A DNA stretch of 12,854 bases from an uncultured Elusimicrobia bacterium (lineage in GTDB: Bacteria > Elusimicrobiota > Elusimicrobia > Elusimicrobiales > Elusimicrobiaceae). Positions 4,856-10,899 of the stretch are shown here, piece by piece. The stretch is taken from assembly GCA_947164805.1 (NCBI GenBank), contig CAMUXX010000012.1:1-12854 (forward strand), read 5' to 3'. The notes beneath the pieces are model-generated. The model saw only the letters and a list, made by a program, of their open reading frames with translations, did not search any database and had not been told where the DNA came from. The position numbers were made by a program, and so were the translations under genes. Position 1 is the first letter of the stretch. Each line of letters begins with the position of its first letter.

Positions 4856-6250
4856 ATGGACAGTTTTGATTTTTTAAGTCCGCTTGATGCGCGCTATCAA
4901 GGCACCCTCCTGCCGCTTTCAAAATGTTGCGGACAGAATTGTTTAATAAAAAATCGTGTTAAAGTTGAAACGGAATATTTTATCTTACTTTCCACACTTA
5001 ATTTGCCAAACTTTAAATTAAATAAACAGGAAATTGACTATATTCGTACTTTACAAAATTTAAGTGTGCAAGATTTTGCCGTTATAAATGCTATTGAAAA
5101 TACCGGCTATAAAAATATTCCGGCAACTAGGCATGACGTAAAAGCAATAGAATATTTTTTAAAAATCAAATTCCAAACACATAAAACTTTGAAAAACAAA
5201 ACCGCATGGTTACATTTTGCAATTACATCTGAAGATACAAATTCCCCGGCACATGCTTTAATTTTGGCAGACGGTTTGCAAAATGTAATAATCCCGACAT
5301 TAGAAAATTTACTCAAAAATTTAAAAACTTTAGCAAAAAAAGAAGCCAAAAGCCCGATGCTTGCAAGAACACATGGCCAAGCGGCAGTACCGACAACTTT
5401 TGGCAAAGAAGTTGCTGTTTTTGCCTCACGCTTGCAAAAACAAATTACAACTTTAAAAAATTTAAAACCTACTTGTAAATTCAGCGGTGCGGTGGGCAAT
5501 TTTAATGCACATTATGCAGTATTTCCAAATATAAATTGGCAAAAAGTTGCACAAAATTTAATCAAAAAATTAAATGAAGGGCGCAAAATTAAAATTGAAC
5601 TTTCCCCCCTTACAACACAAATTGACAATTATGACAGTTTCGCCGAAATTTTTGATAATCTTGCACGCATAAATAATATTTTGCTTGATCTAGCACAAGA
5701 TTTTTGGCGCTATATCAGTGACGGTTGGCTTAAACAACAAATTGTTAAAGGCGAAGTAGGCTCATCAACCATGCCGCAAAAAGTTAACCCGATTTTTTTT
5801 GAAAATGCGGAAGGCAATTTGGGCCTTGCGAACGCAATATTAAAATTTTTAAGTGCCAAATTACCGGTAAGCAGATTGCAACGCGATTTATCAGGCTCAA
5901 CGGTAATACGTAATATTCCCGTTGCTCTTGCACACAGTTTGCTTGCCTATCAAAATTTAATTAAGGGTTTAAACCGCATTGTATTTGACCGTAAAAAAGC
6001 ACTTGAAACACTTAAGCAAAACCCGCAAATACTTGCGGAATATTTTCAAACTTTACTTCGTACAAACGGTGTAAATAACGCCTATGAAATCATTAAAGAT
6101 TTAACCAGGACTTATAAATTTTCAGATAAAGATTTAAATACTTTTTTGGCAAAACAAAAATTAGACAACAATTTAAAAAATAAAATTAAACAAGCAAACG
6201 CGGAAAACTATTTGGGAATTGCACCCTTGCTTGCAAAGGAGATAAAATGA
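4856..6250 (+). CDS. purB: Adenylosuccinate lyase
   Basis: A 464-aa cytosolic enzyme of the aspartase/fumarase superfamily. It splits adenylosuccinate to AMP + fumarate and SAICAR to AICAR + fumarate, acting in both de novo purine synthesis and the IMP-to-AMP branch. Visible motifs are N-terminal S-P-L-D-A-R-Y (8-14), T-S-E-D-T-N-S (124-130), the catalytic-His loop R-T-H-G-Q (171-175, His173) and the flexible signature loop G-S-S-T-M-P-Q-K-V-N-P (302-312) with the catalytic serine. The overall pattern follows the E. coli type (P-V-S-R-L-Q-R-D-L-S). Glutamine replaces the usual histidine or tyrosine in the loop (M-P-Q-K). The conserved N-terminus fixes the start although no ribosome binding site is seen. 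It overlaps purA by four bases. Confidence 0.96.
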   Translation: MDSFDFLSPLDARYQGTLLPLSKCCGQNCLIKNRVKVETEYFILLSTLNLPNFKLNKQEIDYIRTLQNLSVQDFAVINAIENTGYKNIPATRHDVKAIEYFLKIKFQTHKTLKNKTAWLHFAITSEDTNSPAHALILADGLQNVIIPTLENLLKNLKTLAKKEAKSPMLARTHGQAAVPTTFGKEVAVFASRLQKQITTLKNLKPTCKFSGAVGNFNAHYAVFPNINWQKVAQNLIKKLNEGRKIKIELSPLTTQIDNYDSFAEIFDNLARINNILLDLAQDFWRYISDGWLKQQIVKGEVGSSTMPQKVNPIFFENAEGNLGLANAILKFLSAKLPVSRLQRDLSGSTVIRNIPVALAHSLLAYQNLIKGLNRIVFDRKKALETLKQNPQILAEYFQTLLRTNGVNNAYEIIKDLTRTYKFSDKDLNTFLAKQKLDNNLKNKIKQANAENYLGIAPLLAKEIK

Positions 6251-7266
6251 TTGATATAGTTTGCGGCGGCCAAGCCGGTGACGAAGGCAAAGGTAAAATT
6301 GCGGCCTATTTATCTTACAAAGGAAATTATTCCTATTGTGTGCGTGTGGGAGGCCCAAATGCCGGGCATACCGTTGAACAAGACGGGCATAAATATACTT
6401 TAAAAAATATACCCTCAGGTTTTTTAAACCCAAACACTAAACTCGTTTTGGGTGCCGGTGCTTATACAAAAACCGATTGGCTTTTAAAAGAAGTTGAATT
6501 AACCGGCACTAAAGACCGTTTGATTATTGACCCATACGCCGTTTTAATTACCGACGAAGAAACCAAAGCCGAACAAGATGCTGCACATTTTATGAAACAT
6601 ATCGGCAGCGTTGGAACAGGCCTTGGACAAGCAGTGAAAAACCGCATTGAAAGAAGGCAAGTTAAATTTGCAAAGGACGAACCTCTTTTAAAAGATTTTA
6701 TTTGCGAAGTACCCGAACTTTTAAATAAAGCACTTGATAATGGTGAACATATTTTGCTTGAAGGTACACAAGGTATAAAACTTTCTCTGCTGCATGGGGA
6801 ATATCCGTTTGTAACTTCACGCGATACAACCGCATCAACTTTCCTTGGCGAAGCAGGCCTTGGCCCAAAGAGTGTGCGCGATGTTTACGTGGTGTTTAAA
6901 CCTTATATAACACGCGTAGGTCCCGGCCCGCTTGAAAAAGAGATTTTTGACGAATCCTCACTTGAAACATATCATACAAAAGGGCGCGAAATAGGCTCAG
7001 TCAGCAAAAGGCTCCGCCGCGTAGGTGCTTTTGAAAAACGCAGTGCCGCACGCGCTATCATGATAAACAATGCTACCAAAATTGCTATTACGCATATTGA
7101 TATGTTTGAAGGTAATAATGCAGTAAAAAAATATGAAGATTTTACCGCAGAAGCCAAACAATTTTTGGAAAGCATTAAAGAACTTTCAAAGGAAATTTAC
7201 CCGCATCCGGCACTCAGCATAATTTCCACCGGTGCTGATATGGAAGACACTTTAGTTTTAAAATAA
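6247..7266 (+). CDS. purA: Adenylosuccinate synthetase, short (archaeal-like) form
   Basis: A 339-aa GTP-dependent enzyme forming adenylosuccinate from IMP and aspartate, the first step to AMP. The glycine-rich loop reads G-G-Q-A-G-D-E-G-K-G-K (7-17) with catalytic Asp12. N-A-G-H-T (38-42) carries catalytic His41. Further motifs are G-S-V-G-T-G (120-125), E-G-T-Q-G (172-176), T-S-R-D-T-T-A-S (190-197) and T-R-V-G-P-G-P (222-228). Typical bacterial PurA is about 430 residues. This one is about 90 shorter yet complete, resembling archaeal enzymes such as that of Pyrococcus as I recall it. Phage PurZ is also short but lacks the catalytic Asp, so PurA is favoured. Alanine replaces the common tryptophan in G-Q-W-G-D. 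Its ATG overlaps the purB stop (ATGA), so the two are coupled. Confidence 0.93.
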   Translation: MIDIVCGGQAGDEGKGKIAAYLSYKGNYSYCVRVGGPNAGHTVEQDGHKYTLKNIPSGFLNPNTKLVLGAGAYTKTDWLLKEVELTGTKDRLIIDPYAVLITDEETKAEQDAAHFMKHIGSVGTGLGQAVKNRIERRQVKFAKDEPLLKDFICEVPELLNKALDNGEHILLEGTQGIKLSLLHGEYPFVTSRDTTASTFLGEAGLGPKSVRDVYVVFKPYITRVGPGPLEKEIFDESSLETYHTKGREIGSVSKRLRRVGAFEKRSAARAIMINNATKIAITHIDMFEGNNAVKKYEDFTAEAKQFLESIKELSKEIYPHPALSIISTGADMEDTLVLK

Positions 7267-7277
7267 AAGGAGAGTAT

Positions 7278-8078
7278 ATGGCAAACTATACTACAACAAA
7301 ATATGTCCCAAGCGGCTTTGTCTTGGGTAAGATATTGGCAGCAATGTTCGTCTTACTGCTCATAGTAACTGTATTCAGCAGTTACTTTACCGTTGATGCG
7401 GGGCAATCTGCAATCAAACTACGCTTTGGTAAAATTGTGGGTTCTTACGAAGAAGGTTTACATTTTAAGATACCTTTCGTTGATACCATTGAAAAGTTTT
7501 CCACCCGTGTTAATAAAGACACTATTGACACGGAAGCATTTTCCCGAGATTTGCAAACAATCAAAGTCGGTCTTGCGGTAAACCACAGAATTATGCCTGA
7601 AACTGTTGTTTCTATTTACCGTAACCTTGGCAGGAATTATGTGCAAACTGTCTTAACACCGATGGTGGAAGAATGGATTAAAGCCATCGTTTCTAAATAT
7701 TCTGCCGAAAGTTTAATTTCAAACCGCGTTGAAGTAGCACGCGAACTTGATACTATCTTAAAAGAAAAAATGCAGGAAAAACAGGTAATAGTTTCCGATA
7801 TCGCTATCGTCAATTTTGACTTTTCCCCGCAATTCTTGAAAGCGGTAGAAGATAAACAAATCGCCGAACAAGAGGCTAAACGCGCTACAAATTTAGTTGA
7901 AAAAGTTAAAAAAGAAGCAGAACAACAAGTTTTAAAAGCAAAAGCAGAAGCGGAAAGTTTAAAACTTCAAAGGCAAGTTATTACACCGGAACTTTTAAAA
8001 CTTAAAACTATTGAAAAATGGAACGGACAGTTGCCGACATACAACGGCGGTGATTTGCCCTTCATAATGGTTAAATAA
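7278..8078 (+). CDS. Prohibitin-like SPFH/band 7 membrane protein
   Basis: A 266-aa membrane-anchored protein. A short cytoplasmic or external head is followed by one transmembrane helix (about 14-37), an SPFH domain (about 38-190, with A-I-K-L-R-F-G and E-G-L-H-F-K-I-P-F) and an alanine/glutamate/lysine-rich coiled coil (about 188-235, A-E-Q-E-A-K-R-A). The C-terminus L-P-F-I-M-V-K is typical of prohibitins. Such proteins form large ring assemblies in the membrane and can modulate FtsH-type proteases (family knowledge). AAGGAGA sits just upstream of the ATG and only 11 bases separate it from purA, so it is co-transcribed with purBA. No functional link to purines is evident. The terminator at 8104-8133 closes the operon. 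Confidence 0.9.
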   Translation: MANYTTTKYVPSGFVLGKILAAMFVLLLIVTVFSSYFTVDAGQSAIKLRFGKIVGSYEEGLHFKIPFVDTIEKFSTRVNKDTIDTEAFSRDLQTIKVGLAVNHRIMPETVVSIYRNLGRNYVQTVLTPMVEEWIKAIVSKYSAESLISNRVEVARELDTILKEKMQEKQVIVSDIAIVNFDFSPQFLKAVEDKQIAEQEAKRATNLVEKVKKEAEQQVLKAKAEAESLKLQRQVITPELLKLKTIEKWNGQLPTYNGGDLPFIMVK

Positions 8079-8103
8079 AATTTAATAGTTTTACCATAAA
8101 TAT

Positions 8104-8133
8104 CCCCCGGCTTAATAATGCTGGGGGTTTTTT
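8104..8133 (+). terminator. Rho-independent terminator of the purB-purA-SPFH operon
   Basis: CCCCCGGC (8104-8111) pairs with GCTGGGGG (8120-8127), including one G-T, around an 8-nt loop and is followed by TTTTTT (8128-8133). In the opposite direction the hairpin lacks a good T run, so it is only a weak stop for the pilin transcript. Confidence 0.88.
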
Positions 8134-8178
8134 GTATCTCTAAAATACTTGCCTGTTTTGGCTACTGTATTATGTCTT

Positions 8179-8727
8179 TTAAGGTTGATACCAATTCCCG
8201 TTTTCCTCTTTCGTAAAGCCTATAATTTTGCAATAATTTTTAGTATCTGATTCATTAGAACATACAAATTTATTATAAGCATAACTATTTTTATCAGCAC
8301 TTGTACTTAAATAATATTTTGTACCATAAGTACGGCGATTTGCATAAAAAACATCACCATCAATACTGTATGTAAAATCTTTGGTGGCATATCCACATAC
8401 AGGGTCTTCACATTCAGGATCAGCATATATTTCAAACATATTGGCATAGGTGAATAAATTATCTCCTTCACCGCAGCCGGATTCACAATCGCAATGTCCC
8501 TCGCCTTTTTCCAAATAGCATACGGCTTGTTGATCCCTTAAACTTTTTAAAATTAAAAGCGCTTCGCTTGCTTTAGATTTTTCCACGGAACTTTCATATT
8601 GCGGAAGGGCAATACTTGCAAGTATACCGATAATTAAAACAACTACCAGCAGTTCAAGCAAAGTAAAACCTTTGTTTGATTGAAAGACACTTAAAGTATC
8701 TTTGATTGTTTGTATTAACTTTTTCAT
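8179..8727 (-). CDS. Type IV pilin-like protein (prepilin), cysteine-rich
   Basis: A 182-aa prepilin. A 20-residue basic leader ends at N-K-G, then the type III cleavage signal G-F-T-L-L-E (20-25) with Glu25 at mature position +5. A hydrophobic helix (about 21-43) follows, ending S-I-A-L-P-Q-Y-E. A PilD-type peptidase would cut after Gly20, giving a mature protein of 162 residues. Eight cysteines (70, 79, 81, 85, 106, 111, 156, 166) lie in the globular part, enough for four disulfides, with a C-D-C-E-S-G-C cluster. No assembly genes are adjacent, so it is an orphan pilin or minor pilin. AGGAG at 8740-8736 and a roughly 250-nt structured leader precede it. Major pilin versus pseudopilin cannot be decided from the sequence. 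Confidence 0.92.
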   Translation of the reverse strand: MKKLIQTIKDTLSVFQSNKGFTLLELLVVVLIIGILASIALPQYESSVEKSKASEALLILKSLRDQQAVCYLEKGEGHCDCESGCGEGDNLFTYANMFEIYADPECEDPVCGYATKDFTYSIDGDVFYANRRTYGTKYYLSTSADKNSYAYNKFVCSNESDTKNYCKIIGFTKEENGNWYQP

Positions 8728-8734
8728 TTTTGTT

Positions 8735-8980
8735 TCTCCTTTTTACGGGAGCAAACAAAAACGCAGGTCCTCAAGCAGCCTGTTAAAATCGCTAACAAAA
8801 AAGGCGAATAGTTAACAGAGCTACTGGAAGAACCCAAATAACCATCCGCCTACCTGTTTTTTGAAAAACAGGTAAAAGCAGATAATTATTTTGTGGTTTC
8901 CAGTACACAAATATTTCTATTTGCGCAACATACCCTTTAGGTATGCTCCCATAAAATAATCAAATTTAAACTACATACTA
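8735..8980 (-). promoter_or_regulatory. Large structured 5' leader of the pilin mRNA
   Basis: On the minus strand GGGAGCA (8950-8944) pairs perfectly with TGCTCCC (8753-8747), closing a region of about 200 nt just before the ribosome binding site. Inside are CATACC/GGTATG (8945-8929), CAAATA-GAAA-TATTTG with a GNRA tetraloop (8923-8908), TACTGGAA/TTCCAGTA (8905-8898 with 8829-8822), an ACCTGTTT/AAACAGGT hairpin (8873-8852) and CTGTTAA/TTAACAG (8818-8812 with 8786-8780). GGCGGATGG (8850-8842) and CTATTCGCC (8811-8803) could form a 9-bp pseudoknot with two G-U pairs. CTCC of the closing helix can alternatively pair with GGAG of the Shine-Dalgarno. That would couple the fold to translation, as in riboswitches. 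It does not match cyclic-di-GMP-I or -II signatures I know. Confidence 0.65.
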
Positions 8981-8987
8981 CGCTTAT

Positions 8988-8993
8988 ATTATA
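8988..8993 (-). promoter_or_regulatory. Candidate -10 of the pilin transcript
   Basis: A perfect TATAAT on the minus strand (8993-8988) would start transcription near 8981-8980, about 30 bases before the first closing helix. No good -35 box lies at 16-18 bases. No sigma-54 motif (GG-N10-GC with flanks) was found, although many pilins use one. Confidence 0.4.
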
Positions 8994-9066
8994 ACAAAAA
9001 TTTGCCGATTAGGTGTTTATTACCGTCAATATTTTAAGACACAATAAAGAATTATAAATTACTTTT

Positions 9067-10899
9067 TTAACGGCCGATTTTGCGGGAAATTTCTGCCAAA
9101 GTTAAATTTAACATCGTAGGCCTTCCGTGCGGACAATGCAAGGCATCTTTGCAAGTTTTTAGATTTTCAAGCAAGGCCAAAGCCTCTTTTTCCGTTATAG
9201 GTTCGCCGGCTTTAACGGCTTTTTTGCATGCTTTAGTTGCAATAAATTTATGCCTAAATTCATTGTCGGCTTTAAGCGGATTACCGGCAGTTTCAGCAAA
9301 TGACAAAATAAATTCTTTAATTTCACGCTCTCCCATTTTTAAAAGGGCCGGTGTAGAACTTACAAGCAAAACCGTACCGGAAAATTTGGAAACCTCAAAA
9401 CCGGTTTCCTTTAAGAAACTTTCCCAATTCAAAACCGTTTCAAGTTTGCTTGCCGGCAAGTCAATATTTAACGGAAACATTAAAGGCTGGCGTGCGACTT
9501 CTCCTTTTGAGATAAGTTCACAAAATTCTTCAAAATAAATACGTTCCTGTGCGGCATGTTGATCAATAATCAGCAAACCGTCATTTTCTTCAAAAAGCAA
9601 ATAACTGTTATGCAGCTGCCCAAAATATTTGTAAGGCCCATGCCACCAAGAAGGTTGGTTTTGGGCAGGAACTGCTTGGATTTCCTCAACAGGTTCTTGT
9701 TTTTTAGATTCATCAAAATTATATATGACAGGATCTTCATGTTCAAAAGTTTTAAGGTCCGGTAAAGAGGTAGTTTTGAGCAATGAGGCCAATCCCGCCG
9801 CAATACTTAAATTTTGTTTGTTTTCAGAAATCTTTTGCGAAATGATATTAGCTTTCGGTATTTGCACAACATCTACCTGTTTTGTTAAAGTAATTTCCGC
9901 TTTATCCTGTGTAGCCAAAAGTTTTTGAGAAATAATTTTATACAAGAAATTAAAAATATCATTTTCAAAAGCGAATTTAACTTCGCGTTTTTGCGGATGG
10001 ATATTAACATCAAAATCTGCCGGATTTAAAGTTAAATAAATTATTGCACATGGATATTTATTTTGCGCTCTAAAAGGCTGATATGCTTTAAATAAAGCCT
10101 GTTGTAAAACCTTACAGGTAACAGGGCGTTTATTGATAAAAAAGTATTGCAAATTCCTGCTAGCACAAAGTTTATGTGCCGGGGAAACAAGAGCCTTAAA
10201 ACCAAAATTTTTATCTTCCAAATAAAGTAAATCTTTTGCTGTTTCCTGCCCGATAACTTTGCTCACCCTTTGGCGGATGCCTTCTTCATTATCCTGCACC
10301 GCAGATAAATTATAAACTAAAGTATTATCGGTTTTAACTTTGAAACAAACATTTAAATTTGCAAGGGAGGCTTCTTCCGCGACAGTTAAAAGATGGCTGC
10401 GCTCAACGGAATCTGTTTTCAAAAATTTCAAACGTGCCGGGGTATTATAGAATAAACTTTCAACCTCAACCGTAGTGCCTTTAATTTCCGGCGCGGAAGT
10501 TTGTTGTAAAATTTTTCCGCCTTCCGCTTTAATTTGTGCCCCTTTAGATCCTTCTTGAAAACTTGTTATAGTTAATTTGCTTACAGCAGCGATAGAAAAT
10601 AAGGCCTCTCCCCTAAAACCAAAAGTGTGCAAACTGTTTAAATCATCAAATTTTGAAATTTTGCTTGTTGAATGTCTAAGCAAGGCGGTTTTTAAATCTT
10701 CCTCTTTTATGCCGATTCCGTTATCATTTACACGTATTAACTTTTTACCTGCATTAACAATGTCAATATTTATTGCAGTGGCAGCTGCATCTATAGAATT
10801 TTCCAAAAGTTCCTTAAGCACTCCTGCAGGGCGCTCAATAACTTCGCCTGCGGCAATTTTGCTTGAAGTTAAAAAATCTAAAACTTTAATATCATTCAT
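9067..10899 (-). CDS. mutL: DNA mismatch repair protein MutL (endonuclease type)
   Basis: A 610-aa protein that links MutS mismatch recognition to strand nicking and excision. The N-terminal GHKL ATPase has Glu30 and Asn34 in L-K-E-L-L-E-N-S, D-N-G-I-G-I (59-64), R-H-S-T-S-K-I (75-81), F-G-F-R-G-E-A-L (93-100) and G-T-T-V-E-V (141-146). A variable linker (about 330-418) joins it to the C-terminal dimerisation domain. That domain carries the endonuclease metal motif D-Q-H-A-x2-E-x4-E (446-457), A-C-K (557-559) and C-P-H-G-R-P-T (589-595). MutL is therefore the likely nicking enzyme and no MutH is needed. Its ATG overlaps the end of mutS by eight bases. It is complete and of normal length. Confidence 0.96.
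   Translation of the reverse strand: MNDIKVLDFLTSSKIAAGEVIERPAGVLKELLENSIDAAATAINIDIVNAGKKLIRVNDNGIGIKEEDLKTALLRHSTSKISKFDDLNSLHTFGFRGEALFSIAAVSKLTITSFQEGSKGAQIKAEGGKILQQTSAPEIKGTTVEVESLFYNTPARLKFLKTDSVERSHLLTVAEEASLANLNVCFKVKTDNTLVYNLSAVQDNEEGIRQRVSKVIGQETAKDLLYLEDKNFGFKALVSPAHKLCASRNLQYFFINKRPVTCKVLQQALFKAYQPFRAQNKYPCAIIYLTLNPADFDVNIHPQKREVKFAFENDIFNFLYKIISQKLLATQDKAEITLTKQVDVVQIPKANIISQKISENKQNLSIAAGLASLLKTTSLPDLKTFEHEDPVIYNFDESKKQEPVEEIQAVPAQNQPSWWHGPYKYFGQLHNSYLLFEENDGLLIIDQHAAQERIYFEEFCELISKGEVARQPLMFPLNIDLPASKLETVLNWESFLKETGFEVSKFSGTVLLVSSTPALLKMGEREIKEFILSFAETAGNPLKADNEFRHKFIATKACKKAVKAGEPITEKEALALLENLKTCKDALHCPHGRPTMLNLTLAEISRKIGR

Noticed and set aside
6247..7266. PurZ-type 2-aminoadenylosuccinate synthetase (diaminopurine DNA)
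   Set aside because: The short length fits, but Asp12 of the G-D-E-G-K-G-K loop is present; PurZ replaces it. The coupling with purB also fits normal AMP synthesis.
8735..8980. Cyclic-di-GMP-I, cobalamin, tmRNA or RNase P identity for the pilin leader
   Set aside because: The conserved core sequences of these families that I know are not present, and the helix order does not fit. It is left unclassified.
9080..9538. 152-codon plus-strand frame inside mutL, and similar frames inside mutS, purB and purA
   Set aside because: These are opposite-strand shadows of strongly conserved genes with no ribosome binding sites or recognisable domains.
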